This document shows positions 51,480 through 59,631 of a stretch of 64,000 bases of DNA, one piece after another. The notes beneath the pieces are model-generated. The model ran no database searches. It had not been told where the DNA came from and saw only the letters and a list, made by a program, of their open reading frames with translations. The stretch is from Gryllotalpicola ginsengisoli DSM 22003 (GTDB taxonomy: Bacteria > Actinomycetota > Actinomycetes > Actinomycetales > Microbacteriaceae). The stretch's first letter is position 1, and each line of letters starts with the position of its first letter. The translations under genes and the position numbers were made by a program. The stretch is from positions 310,001 through 374,000 of the forward strand of contig NZ_AULK01000003.1 of the NCBI RefSeq assembly GCF_000419445.1. Direction: 5' to 3'.

Positions 51480-51830
51480 ATGGCCACGTCGCTTCCCCCG
51501 CTCGCCGCCGGCGCGGCTGCCTGCTGCTCCCCGGTGACCGCGGGCGTGCTCGCGGTGGACGACGCCGAACGCATCGCGCGAATCTTCAAAGCCCTCGGCG
51601 ACCCGACCCGCGTCCGGCTGCTCTCCCTCATCGCGGCGAGTGAGGGTGGAGAGGCGTGCATCTGCGACCTCACCGAGCCGGTGGGGCTGTCGCAGCCGAC
51701 GGTCTCGCATCACATGAAGCAGCTCGTCGACGCGGGCCTCGTCACGCGTGAGCAGCGCGGCAAGTGGGCGTACTTCGCGGTCGTCGAGGATGCGCTGCGG
51801 AACGCCGCCGCGGCACTCCGCACCGTGTGA
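51480..51830 (+). CDS. arsR: ArsR-family transcriptional regulator
   Basis: A 116-residue winged-helix repressor. The helix-turn-helix reads GLSQPTVSHHMKQLVDAGLV near residues 74-93. Metal-site candidates are the N-terminal Cys pair in AACCSPVT (residues 15-16) and the ACICDL cysteines (near 59 and 61). This Cys-Cys-plus-Cys layout is the one described for the arsenite sensors of Corynebacterium. Upstream frames are shadows; the ATG at 51480 gives the family length. It is divergent from the flavoprotein/MFS operon it most likely represses. Confidence 0.88.
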   Translation: MATSLPPLAAGAAACCSPVTAGVLAVDDAERIARIFKALGDPTRVRLLSLIAASEGGEACICDLTEPVGLSQPTVSHHMKQLVDAGLVTREQRGKWAYFAVVEDALRNAAAALRTV

Positions 51831-51898
51831 CCGCCGAGGCGTCGCGCCGCCGTCGCGGTATCCGTTAGCCGACCCCGGCCGTGGGGAACGGAACCGGC

Positions 51899-53047
51899 AT
51901 GAACGAGATACGCGCCACCCTCGAGAACCTCTACCGCACCCCCGGCCCGTGGACCTCGGTGTACCTCGATGCGTCCGGCGCCGGTCCCGACCCGCGCGGA
52001 TTCGCCATGTCGAAGCGCAACAGCATCTCGCACCGCCTCGAGCAGGCCGGGGCGCCGCGCGCCGACATCGACGCGGTCGTCGAGGCCCTCGTCGACCCGA
52101 CCGGCGTGCCGGCTCCGGTCGCGCGGCTGCTGCTCGTCAAAGACGGCGAGGTGCGGCTCGACGAGGCCCTTCCCGGGCCCGTGCAGGTCGCGGAGTTCGC
52201 CGAGCACGGGCAGATCCCCGACCTCGTCCCGGTGCTGCGGCACCACCCCGTCGACTTCGAGTACCTGGTCGTGCAGGTCGGCCACGACGCCGGCGACATC
52301 ACCCTGTGCACCACCGCCGATGCCCGCCCCGCCGGGCAGGAGCACGTGCAGGGCCGCGCCGACACCCTGCAGAAGGTGCGGGGCAACGGGTGGTCCGACG
52401 CCAACTACGACCGCCACGTCGTGGACGTGTGGACGCACAACGAGGGCGAGGTCGCGCAGCGCGTCGACGCCCTCGTCGTCGAGCACAACCCCCGCTTCGT
52501 ACTCGCCGCGGGCGAAGAGGTCGGGCTCGCGATCTTCACCGACCGCCTCTCTGAGGCGTCGCGCAAGGTGCTGCGCACCGTCGTCGTCGACGCACGGCCA
52601 TCGGATGCATCCGATCAGCGCCTGCGCGAGGCGATCGACCGCGCCGTCGCCGGCGAGCTCGAAGCGTTGCGCGCACAGGCTCTCGACGGCCTGCGCGAGC
52701 GCACCGCGGGCGAGGCCGCGCGTGAGGCGCTCGGGGTCGGCGAGGTCGTGCACGCGCTGCAGCAGGGGCAGGTCGACACGCTGCTGCTGCTCGACGCGAA
52801 CGGCGCCGCCGACCGCGCGCCCGAGCTCGACGAGCGCACCGTGCTCGCCCTCGACGCCGAGCCCTGGGTCGCCACTGCTCCCGAGGAGGCGGCCAGTGCC
52901 CAGGTGCTCGAGAAGGTGCCCGCGCCGAGCGGCCTGGTGCGGGCGGCCGTGCTCACCGGTGCGACGGTGCTCTTCGCGCCGCCGGAGGAACTTCCCCCGC
53001 ACGTCGGCGCGGCGGCGTCGCTGCGCTGGTCCGCGCAGGCGAGCTGA
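51899..53047 (+). CDS. eRF1-like (Rv2629/baeRF family) protein
   Basis: A 382-residue soluble protein of the Rv2629-like group, bacterial proteins related to archaeo-eukaryotic release factor 1 and to Vms1-type peptidyl-tRNA hydrolases. WTSVYLDASGAGPDP at the N-terminus, GRADTLQKVRGNGWSDANYDRHVVD in the middle and AREALGVGEVVHALQQGQVDTLLL in the C-terminal domain are typical. A role in ribosome rescue or dormancy has been proposed for the family. It overlaps the convergent PAP2 gene by 95 bases. The in-frame start at 51881 adds six residues; the ATG at 51899 fits the family better. Confidence 0.75.
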   Translation: MNEIRATLENLYRTPGPWTSVYLDASGAGPDPRGFAMSKRNSISHRLEQAGAPRADIDAVVEALVDPTGVPAPVARLLLVKDGEVRLDEALPGPVQVAEFAEHGQIPDLVPVLRHHPVDFEYLVVQVGHDAGDITLCTTADARPAGQEHVQGRADTLQKVRGNGWSDANYDRHVVDVWTHNEGEVAQRVDALVVEHNPRFVLAAGEEVGLAIFTDRLSEASRKVLRTVVVDARPSDASDQRLREAIDRAVAGELEALRAQALDGLRERTAGEAAREALGVGEVVHALQQGQVDTLLLLDANGAADRAPELDERTVLALDAEPWVATAPEEAASAQVLEKVPAPSGLVRAAVLTGATVLFAPPEELPPHVGAAASLRWSAQAS

Positions 53048-53612
53048 GGCGCTGCGGCGGCACAAGCAGCGCGCCGGTGAGCCCGAGAACGGTTCCGACG
53101 ACCGAGCCGGCGAGCACGTCCGAGAGGTAGTGCGCGCCGACGTGGAGCCGAGAGTATGCGACGACGCCGGCGAGGATCGCGAGCGCTCCGCCATGGCGAG
53201 GGCTGCTCGCGGCGGCGCCGGTCGCCAGCGCTGCCGCTGTCGCGCTGTGCCCGGAAGGGAAGGCGGGGCTCTGCGGCGTACGGGAACCTGCGGGCCGGTG
53301 ACCGGTTGCTCTGCCGGTGGGGCGCCGGGCGCGCACCGCTTTCTTCGCGACGAGATTCGCGAGCACGGCGCCCGCGCCGAGGGTGAGGCTGCCGCGCACG
53401 GCAGCGCGCCGGCCGCTGGAGCCCGTCAGCGCGGTGGCCGCGATCACGCTGACCCAGAACGACGCGTGATCGGCAGCCTGCGAGAGCCGGAACATTGCCC
53501 GGTCGATGCCGCGGGGTGCGCGCATCCGATACACCTTGCGGCCGGCACGCCGGTCCATCCGGCGCACCGAGCGGGGAAGCACGGAGCGACGCGAGCGCGA
53601 AGATCTGGCCAC
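52953..53612 (-). CDS. PAP2-family phosphatase
   Basis: A 219-residue membrane protein with PAP2 motifs KKAVRARRP (near residue 90), PAFPSGHSATAAALA (near 114) and SRLHVGAHYLSDVLAG (near 152), and four to five membrane segments. It hydrolyses lipid or nucleotide phosphates at the membrane. The N-terminus is Arg/Ser-rich. The GTG at 53612 is taken because upstream codons lack conservation. The last 30 residues are low complexity and lie in the overlap with the eRF1-like gene, so the natural C-terminus may be a recent extension. Confidence 0.75.
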   Translation of the reverse strand: MARSSRSRRSVLPRSVRRMDRRAGRKVYRMRAPRGIDRAMFRLSQAADHASFWVSVIAATALTGSSGRRAAVRGSLTLGAGAVLANLVAKKAVRARRPTGRATGHRPAGSRTPQSPAFPSGHSATAAALATGAAASSPRHGGALAILAGVVAYSRLHVGAHYLSDVLAGSVVGTVLGLTGALLVPPQRLSSPARTSAATPPRRRAGEVPPAARRAPSHR

Positions 53613-53761
53613 GATCCCACCGTAGGAGGGGCAGCGGCGCCTCACCTTAGGACCACGCTGAGAGTTTCGGCTGCCGGTGCGGTGGCCCGAATGGTCCTCG
53701 ACCCTTCGGGTACCAGCGCCGGTGTCGGCAGGCCGGACGGGACGAGGCTCTGATTCCACTC

Positions 53762-54487
53762 ATGCGTGTTCTCAGCTACAACCTGGACAAGTGCGCGGCT
53801 CTCGGCGAGTTGCCGGGGCTGGTGGATCGATATCGGCCCGACGTGGTCTGCGTTCAGGAGTGCCAGAGCAACGGGATGCCCGAATTGCCGGGCGGCCTCG
53901 TTCTCGTGGACAACACGGAGAGCAATCGGCTGGGGCTTGCCGCGTATGTCCGCACCGAGAGGGTGTCGGTCCTGCGCAGCCGGCGTTACCCCGTCAGGAA
54001 GTCGCTGCACGACCAGGTGCTCGCGCCCGCGGACGAGCGACTCCTGGCGGTGCACGTGCGCGACGACAGCACCGGGCGCGAAGCGGTGATCGGTTCGTTC
54101 CACGGCGCGCCGCTCACCGCCCGAAACGCGCTGCGGCGTCAGCAGATCGACGAGGCACACGCAGACCTGCACGACCTCGGCGGTGACGTTCCGACGCTCA
54201 TGGTCGGCGACTTCAATTACCCCTGGTTCATCCGACGCCTGGCCATGCACCTGCAGGCGTCGGGCTACAGCGTGGCTCGCAGCGCGGCCAGAACGTACCA
54301 GCGGCGGGGGGTCTTCTCGGGTCGCTTCGACCTCGTCACCTTTGCCGGATTCCACGTGGGCCCCATCGAGGTGCTGGCGAAGGGCGCCTCCGATCACCGC
54401 CCGCTCCTGTTCGAGGCGGAACCCGCGGGCGAAGCCCCCGATCCGCGACGGCTAGCGCGCGCCGAACCGTGCCGCGGGGAGGCCTGA
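53762..54487 (+). CDS. Endonuclease/exonuclease/phosphatase family protein
   Basis: A 241-residue EEP-fold hydrolase: VLSYNLDKCAAL first strand, DVVCVQECQS with the metal-binding Glu near residue 34, GSFHGAPLT with the catalytic His near 119, TLMVGDFNYPW near 147 and GASDHRPLLFEA with the final Asp-His near 214. Members cut DNA or RNA phosphodiesters or phospho-lipids. Substrate unknown; no signal peptide. Its 3' end overlaps the convergent membrane-protein gene by 36 bases. Confidence 0.85.
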   Translation: MRVLSYNLDKCAALGELPGLVDRYRPDVVCVQECQSNGMPELPGGLVLVDNTESNRLGLAAYVRTERVSVLRSRRYPVRKSLHDQVLAPADERLLAVHVRDDSTGREAVIGSFHGAPLTARNALRRQQIDEAHADLHDLGGDVPTLMVGDFNYPWFIRRLAMHLQASGYSVARSAARTYQRRGVFSGRFDLVTFAGFHVGPIEVLAKGASDHRPLLFEAEPAGEAPDPRRLARAEPCRGEA

Positions 54488-55063
54488 AGCGCGACGTTCG
54501 AGGTCGGCCAAGGCGTGGATCGTGTCCGGATCGCCCCGCCGCCACCGCTCGACCACGCCCTCGCCCAGCTTGGCGGCGGCGTTCCGGGTGACCAGTGCGC
54601 GCACGGCCAGCAGCTCAGTTCCGTCTCCGCTCCGTTGCAGCCGTCGGACGGCGGTTGCGGCGCGGATGAAGCCGCCGCGATACCTCGCCCAGATCAGGAG
54701 CAGGGCGAGGATGAGAGCGACGGCGACGCCGGTGCCCACCAGGTGCGCGAGTTGGATCGTGGCGTCGTGTTGCTGGGCGCCGGCCGCCGCGATCGAGCGG
54801 GCGTCCTTGGCCGCTTCCCGCACGGGGCTGCTGACGGCGTCGCCGGCGAACGGGACCTTCCGCAGCGCCTGCGCTGCTTTGCTCAACTGGGTCTGGAATG
54901 CGTCCCCGTCTTCGTGTACGCGGGTGCCGATCGCGGCCAGCGCACTGATCGACGTCGAGATCACAGTGCCGAGAACCACCGCCATGACCAGCCCGGCCAC
55001 GACGATGAGGTCGAGCAGCACCTGGCCGGCCAGACGAAGTGGCCGTGCGTCGTAGAAGACCAT
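54452..55063 (-). CDS. Hypothetical membrane protein with large helical loop
   Basis: A 203-residue protein with two membrane segments (about residues 13-40 and 105-127) around a loop of about 65 residues rich in Ala and charged residues. The C-terminal 75 residues are cytoplasmic and basic. I do not recognise a family. The first segment LLDLIVVAGLVMAVVLGTVIS is strongly hydrophobic. The ATG at 55063 has a GGAG upstream; an in-frame TTG lies four codons before. It is read in the same direction as the partner-switching genes but 70 bases away from them. Confidence 0.65.
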   Translation of the reverse strand: MVFYDARPLRLAGQVLLDLIVVAGLVMAVVLGTVISTSISALAAIGTRVHEDGDAFQTQLSKAAQALRKVPFAGDAVSSPVREAAKDARSIAAAGAQQHDATIQLAHLVGTGVAVALILALLLIWARYRGGFIRAATAVRRLQRSGDGTELLAVRALVTRNAAAKLGEGVVERWRRGDPDTIHALADLERRASGLPAARFGAR

Positions 55064-55133
55064 CCTGTGCTCCAATCGAGATGGGCGTCTCCCTCATCCC
55101 AGGTGGACGGTGCCCTCTCTGTGGACGGTGCCC

Positions 55134-55541
55134 TCAGGCGTGGGCGCCCAGGCTTCCGCGGGCGATCGTCCAGACGTTGACGTCGCCGCGGCGCTCGTAG
55201 GTGAACCTGTCGGTGAGCAGCTTGACGAGTGCGAGCCCCCGGCCCCCTTCTGCTTCGGCATCGGGCATGCCGAGGTCGTCGAGTACGCCGGGCACGGGAG
55301 CCCCCGAATCCGTGATCGTCGCCACGATGCCGCTCTCGTCGACAGAGGTGTCGACCGCGCAGGTGACGGGCGGCGGATTGTGCTTGAAGACGTTCGAGAC
55401 GATCTCGGCCAGCGCCGTCTCGAATGCGGCCTCGTCGATCGATTCCAGCACCGGATGGTCGGCCCAGACCGACTTCAGGAAGTCGTGCATGACGTCGACG
55501 GTGTCCGGCGGGGCCTGCAGTTCCAGACGGTATTCACGCAT
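55134..55541 (-). CDS. RsbW/SpoIIAB-like ATP-binding anti-sigma or switch kinase
   Basis: A 135-residue GHKL ATPase: N-box ALAEIVSNVFKHN near residue 45, G1 box ITDSGAPVPGVL near 77 and G2 region EGGRGLALVKLLTD near 98. Proteins of this type phosphorylate a STAS partner on Ser and sequester a target. The STAS gene overlaps it upstream by eight bases. No sigma factor gene is seen nearby, so its target may be another protein, for instance the adjacent glycosyltransferase. Confidence 0.82.
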   Translation of the reverse strand: MREYRLELQAPPDTVDVMHDFLKSVWADHPVLESIDEAAFETALAEIVSNVFKHNPPPVTCAVDTSVDESGIVATITDSGAPVPGVLDDLGMPDAEAEGGRGLALVKLLTDRFTYERRGDVNVWTIARGSLGAHA

Positions 55542-55866
55542 CGAAGGCGGTCTCCGGGTCGTCGTACGGCTTGAGGATCCGATCGACGGTCGACAACCGG
55601 AGGACCATCAGCAACTCGTCGCGCACGCCGGCGATGCGCAGGTCGCCCCCGTTCTCGCGAGCGGTTTTCAAGCATCCGATCAAGGCGCCCAGGCCCGACG
55701 AATCCATGAGCTCGATCTGCGAGAGGTCGGCGACCACGCGATTGCGGCCGGAAGCGACCACGCGCGACACCACGTCGCGCAGCTCGGGCCCGGTCACCAT
55801 GTTGAGGCGCCCGGTGCCTCGCACGATGGCGACCGAGTCGCCCCGTTCGTCCACTGTGAAGGTCAT
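55534..55866 (-). CDS. STAS-domain anti-sigma antagonist (RsbV-like)
   Basis: A 110-residue STAS protein. The phosphorylation site region reads IELMDSSGLGALIG (Asp-Ser-Ser-Gly) near residue 57, as in RsbV/SpoIIAA. It should cycle between a form phosphorylated by the GHKL protein encoded next to it and one freed by a PP2C phosphatase, such as the SpoIIE-type protein at 57943-59115. The ATG overlaps the stop of the glycosyltransferase gene by four bases, so the switch is co-translated with it. Confidence 0.85.
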   Translation of the reverse strand: MTFTVDERGDSVAIVRGTGRLNMVTGPELRDVVSRVVASGRNRVVADLSQIELMDSSGLGALIGCLKTARENGGDLRIAGVRDELLMVLRLSTVDRILKPYDDPETAFDA

Positions 55867-57824
55867 TCGATCCTCTGTTCCTCGGGCACGTAGCCGCGGT
55901 AGCGGGCGGCGCCGGCGAGCACGCTGAGCGAGATCAAGCTGTACCCGATCCATGCGAAGTTCACGATGCTCCCGGCGATTTCGTTGTGCATCTGCTCGTC
56001 TCTGATGATCCCGACGACGACGGCGACGACGAGCACCGCGGCGGCGACGATCTGCCAGCGGATGCGTGAAAGCTGCAGTCCGTCGGAGTGCACGCGGCTC
56101 TTCGGCGTCACCGCGAAGTTCAGCGGCAGCCGGAAGAACACATTGCCCGCCGCGCTGAGGCACGCCTCGATCCACAGCGGGAAGAGGGCGAGGTTGTACT
56201 GCTGGCCCCGCCACGTCGGCAGGCCGCGCGCGGCGATCAGGAAGAGCAGCTGGCTGGCGGCGAGGAACGGGATGAAGTGCAGGAAGAACGTCGGCGCGTA
56301 GCTGCGCACCGGCAACACCCCGAAGCAGAGGAAGAAGACCGGCGCGGCCAGGTACACGACCGTTGCGAAGCCGGAGAGATAGCTCCACATGGTCGAGAAG
56401 TACATCAGGCGCTGGGCCAAGTTCATGCCGCGCACGAACAGCGGATTCTCGCGCAGGAACACCTGCATGGTGCCCTGCGCCCAGCGCAGCCGCTGGGTGA
56501 GCATCGTCCCGAGATCCTCGGGTGCGAGGCCGTCGGCCAGCAGCTCGTTGTGGAACACGCTCTTCCACCCGTTGGCGTGCAGCCGCATCGACGTGGCCAT
56601 GTCCTCCGTCACCGAGATCGTCGCGAGCGGCAGCAGCGGCTGCGCCTCCTCCGTACGGCCGACGTCGATCGCATCCAGCGTGACCCGCACGGCCTCCATC
56701 GCGTTCAGCGGGGAGAGATCGCGTTGAGCGAGCCGCTCCACCAGCTCGTCCAGGTCGGCCCCGTCGTCCTCCTGGTCGAGGCCGAGCGCGATCAGGTCTC
56801 CGCGCATGGCGGCCACGTCGGCCGACACCACGGTCCGCGCCGCCTCGTTCACGCGCTCGCGCAGCGTGTAGGTCACCTCGGCGGCGGGCTCACCGTTGGC
56901 GAGCGCGCCGCTCGCCTCCCGGAGCGCGCTCAACGCGGCGGTCAGCATCGTGCGACCGGGGCCGGGACGGGTGCGCGCCAGGGTGCGGCGCACGATCAGC
57001 GTCGCCTGCCGCAGCCGGCGGGCGACGTCTTGCTCGGTTTGGCGCACATACCCGATGAGACCGAGATGCATCAGCGCTTCCCGGCGCAGCACCGCGTTGG
57101 ATCCGCAGAAGAACGCGGCGTTCCAGCCGTCCTTGCCTTCCTGGATGGGTCCATAGAACAGCGGCGCCTGGCTGCCGAGCGGATCCCCGGTCGCCACGTT
57201 GCTGAAGATCTGCGGCGTCTGCACCAGCGCCACGCGGTCGTCGTCGAAGTAGCCCAGGGTGCGGTCCAGGATCTCGGGGCGCGGCACCATGTCGGCGTCC
57301 AGGATCAGCACGAATTCGCCTGAGGTCTGCATCAGCGCGTTGTTGATGTTGCCCGCCTTGGCGTGCCGCGGGCGGCCTTCCCACTCCGGCCCGCGGGTCA
57401 GATAGCCGACCTGCGCCGCCTCGGCCCTGGCCGCCAGCTCGGGTCTGGCGCCGTCGTCGAGGATCCACGTCTCGTGCGGGTACCTGATCCGCTTGGCCGC
57501 CTCGGCCGTGGCCATGACGAGATCGAGCTCCTCGTTGTAGGTGGCGATGAAGACGTCCACGGTCAGGCCGGGCGGCGCGGGCGGCGGGTTCCGGCGAGTG
57601 CCGGATCGCCACGCGGTCAGCGAGAACAGCCCGACGTCGATGAGGCTGTAGGTCTCCGCCAGCACCAGCGGAACCGCGATCCACCAGTTCGTCCAGTTGA
57701 TCGAGGCCCACCAGCGCCAGGCGACGTAATTGATCCCGAGGGCGACCGTCAGCAGTGCGACGATGCGCACCCAGAGCAGCCGGCTACCCGCCGTGCGCCC
57801 CGAATGCGGTCTTGCATCTGGCAT
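55863..57824 (-). CDS. Cellulose-synthase-like membrane GT2 glycosyltransferase with insert
   Basis: A 653-residue membrane glycosyltransferase. Two membrane segments (about 17-40 and 48-70) precede a GT2 core with VDVFIATYNEELDLV, TWILDDGARPEL, VLILDADMVPRP near residue 175, FFCGSNAVLRREAL near 240, SVTEDMATSMRLH near 405 and the QRLRWAQGTMQVF processivity motif near 450. Five or so membrane segments follow. Between residues about 262 and 398 lies a charged, mostly helical insertion absent from ordinary cellulose synthases, where about 15 residues would be expected. There is no PilZ domain. The ATG at 57824 follows GGGGGGAACG. It is translationally coupled to the STAS gene and probably makes a beta-linked exopolysaccharide. 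Confidence 0.82.
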   Translation of the reverse strand: MPDARPHSGRTAGSRLLWVRIVALLTVALGINYVAWRWWASINWTNWWIAVPLVLAETYSLIDVGLFSLTAWRSGTRRNPPPAPPGLTVDVFIATYNEELDLVMATAEAAKRIRYPHETWILDDGARPELAARAEAAQVGYLTRGPEWEGRPRHAKAGNINNALMQTSGEFVLILDADMVPRPEILDRTLGYFDDDRVALVQTPQIFSNVATGDPLGSQAPLFYGPIQEGKDGWNAAFFCGSNAVLRREALMHLGLIGYVRQTEQDVARRLRQATLIVRRTLARTRPGPGRTMLTAALSALREASGALANGEPAAEVTYTLRERVNEAARTVVSADVAAMRGDLIALGLDQEDDGADLDELVERLAQRDLSPLNAMEAVRVTLDAIDVGRTEEAQPLLPLATISVTEDMATSMRLHANGWKSVFHNELLADGLAPEDLGTMLTQRLRWAQGTMQVFLRENPLFVRGMNLAQRLMYFSTMWSYLSGFATVVYLAAPVFFLCFGVLPVRSYAPTFFLHFIPFLAASQLLFLIAARGLPTWRGQQYNLALFPLWIEACLSAAGNVFFRLPLNFAVTPKSRVHSDGLQLSRIRWQIVAAAVLVVAVVVGIIRDEQMHNEIAGSIVNFAWIGYSLISLSVLAGAARYRGYVPEEQRIE

Positions 57825-57942
57825 CGTTCCCCCCAAGACTCAATCCCGACCATAGGACCGAACCTCCGCGCGAAGGAACCCCCACGCCCGATCGGGGTCC
57901 ACCGCATGGCACACCGGCGCGAAAGCCGGGGAGGGAACCCGA

Positions 57943-59115
57943 GTGACCGACCAGACGACCGTTGAGCCGGGGATCCGCCGCGCCGCCGCGCTGGACGAGT
58001 TCGACCTCATGGGCACGCCGCCCGCCGAGAAGTTCGACCGCATCACCCGCATCGCCCGCCAGATGCTCGGCGTCCCCCTCTCGTTTCTGAACCTCATCGA
58101 CGAGCGCAACGTGTACGCGAAGTCGAGCGCTCCGGCCGGTCAGAACCTGATCGCGCCGAAGGAGGCGTCGTTCTGCATCCGCACCATCGAGCAGTCCGAG
58201 CCGATGACCGTCGCCGATGCGACGCTGGATGACCGCTTCTCCGGGCTCTCGGTGGTCACCGGCAACCCCGGCATCCGGTTCTACGCCGGCGCATCGATCC
58301 GCATCCACGGCACGCCCGTGGGCGCCATCTGCGTCGCCGACACTTCGCCTCGGACGCTGTCGGAGGATGAGGTCGCGATCCTCGAGGACCTCGCTCGCTG
58401 GGCCGAGCGCAGCATCCTTCAGGACATCGACCGCCGCAATGCGGCCGTCGTCCAGCGACTGCTGCGACCGCCCGCGATCGATGCCGAGGAGTTCCACATC
58501 GACGGCGTCTCGATCGCGGCCGGAGCGATCGGCGGCGATTGCGGCGTCTGGGTGCCCGTCGACGGCGGATGCATGATCGCGGTCGCCGACGTCATGGGCA
58601 AGGGCACCGGCGCCGGCATCCTCGCCGCAAGTCTGCGCGGCGCGCTGGTCGCTCGCTCGAACGCGGATCTCGCCACCGCGATGCGCGACATGGGGCGCCA
58701 GTTCACGCCCGACCTGGAGGCCGTCGGCTCGTTCGCGACCTTGTTCTGCGGTCGCCTGGACTACGCGAGCGGAGTGCTCAGCTACGTCGACGCCGGCCAC
58801 GGACTCGGAGCCCACCTCAAGGCCACGGGCGAGATCGTCCTGCTGCCCGCGACCACGCTCCCGCTCGGCATGACCGCGGAACTGGAAGAGCCGGAAGTCC
58901 ACAGCGTCCACCTCGAGCCGGGCGACCGCGTGGTGGTGGTGAGCGACGGCGTGCTCGAGCTGTTCGGCTCGCAGCCCAGGTCGATGCTCGACCTCGCCGC
59001 GCTCGCCGGCTCGTGCGAGGGCGTCGACGAATTCCTCGACGACGCGCGCCGCGCCATCAGCGGACGACAGCTGGTCGACGACGTCACCCTGATCGTGGTG
59101 GAGCGCGACGCCTGA
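57943..59115 (+). CDS. GAF-domain PP2C/SpoIIE-type serine phosphatase
   Basis: A 390-residue phosphatase. A GAF sensor domain covers about residues 20-165 (FDRITRIARQMLGVPLSFLNLID and FCIRTIEQSEPMTVADATLDDRF). A PP2C/SpoIIE domain covers about 190-388 with GGDCGVWVPVDGG, VADVMGKGTGAGILAASLRG (metal-binding Asp-Val-Met-Gly), YVDAGHGLGAHL and VVVVSDGVLELFG. It would dephosphorylate the STAS protein encoded on the other side of the glycosyltransferase gene. The genes are divergent, 118 bases apart. A GTG start with GAGGG upstream. The GAF ligand is unknown. Confidence 0.88.
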   Translation: MTDQTTVEPGIRRAAALDEFDLMGTPPAEKFDRITRIARQMLGVPLSFLNLIDERNVYAKSSAPAGQNLIAPKEASFCIRTIEQSEPMTVADATLDDRFSGLSVVTGNPGIRFYAGASIRIHGTPVGAICVADTSPRTLSEDEVAILEDLARWAERSILQDIDRRNAAVVQRLLRPPAIDAEEFHIDGVSIAAGAIGGDCGVWVPVDGGCMIAVADVMGKGTGAGILAASLRGALVARSNADLATAMRDMGRQFTPDLEAVGSFATLFCGRLDYASGVLSYVDAGHGLGAHLKATGEIVLLPATTLPLGMTAELEEPEVHSVHLEPGDRVVVVSDGVLELFGSQPRSMLDLAALAGSCEGVDEFLDDARRAISGRQLVDDVTLIVVERDA

Positions 59116-59172
59116 CGCGCCGCGCGACGGCGAGGCGGCTTCCCAAGCGGGTGCGAGTCGGCGGGCACGCAA

Positions 59173-59198
59173 GAGCCCCGGCCGTCAGACCGGGGCTC
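59173..59198 (-). terminator. Terminator hairpin after the tRNA remnant
   Basis: GAGCCCCGG and CCGGGGCTC pair exactly around an eight-base loop. It lies just downstream of the tRNA 3' half (read on the minus strand) and 58 bases after the phosphatase gene, so it may serve both. Confidence 0.7.
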
Positions 59199-59200
59199 GA

Positions 59201-59249
59201 TGGTGGCTCCGACGGGCGTCGATCCCGTGACCTCACGATTTTCAGGGGG
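59201..59249 (-). other. tRNA 3' half, probable island attachment site
   Basis: Read on the minus strand, the segment CCTGAAAATCG (Phe-like anticodon loop with GAA), an AGGTC variable region, a T-arm ACGGG-ATCGACG-CCCGT and acceptor end CGGAGCC-ACCA are present. The matching 5' half (which should start near GGCTCCG) is not found to the right. A tRNA 3' end without its 5' half, followed by foreign-looking DNA, is what an integrated element leaves at one border. The T-loop starts with A rather than T, so it may be a diverged copy. Confidence 0.6.
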
Positions 59250-59631
59250 AGAAAACGCCCAGGATGACGAGGAGTCGGATTTTAAATAGCTGGTAGTTGA
59301 CGCTTTTTGATGTTCTCTGATCACATTGAACGACTTTGAATGTCGTTCAGTTGTGGGCAAAGTGTGGGCACGGATCTGGTCGCCGCGCGCCGCGAGGGTT
59401 GACAGGTGTCGGGACCTCGGTGACTGCTCGAAGATCCTGGGGGCAGGGCCCGCGCGGGTTCAGGTGTCGACGTAGTTAGTGCCGCGCTCGGGCCAGGGGT
59501 ACTCGGCGATGAACGTGCCGGGCGTCGAAGTTCACGACTGTGTCGGCCTTCGCGGATTACGTATGCGATCTACGAAGGCCAGCGCGCGGCCGGTCTCGTC
59601 TATAAACGGCTCTGACGTCTAGCAGCGGCGA
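59250..59631. other. Island border region with gene remnants
   Basis: No intact gene is visible. The first part is AT-richer than the rest of the window and contains short direct repeats around TGTGGGCA (59354 onward). On the minus strand a reading of about 18 residues, ending in TFIAEYPWPERGTNYVDT and a stop at 59460-59462, looks like the tail of a real protein. A frameshifted stretch upstream (EPFIDETGRALAFVDRIRN) may belong to the same lost gene. No integrase gene is seen. Confidence 0.35.

Noticed and set aside
48093-51830. Open frame of 1245 codons on the plus strand
   Set aside because: It is read through three real genes on both strands. Only its last 117 codons (the ArsR gene) have sensible composition; the rest is Arg/Ala/Pro/Gly-rich shadow translation.
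59201-59290. Complete tRNA gene
   Set aside because: Only the 3' half can be folded. No sequence to the right pairs with the acceptor strand or forms a D-arm.
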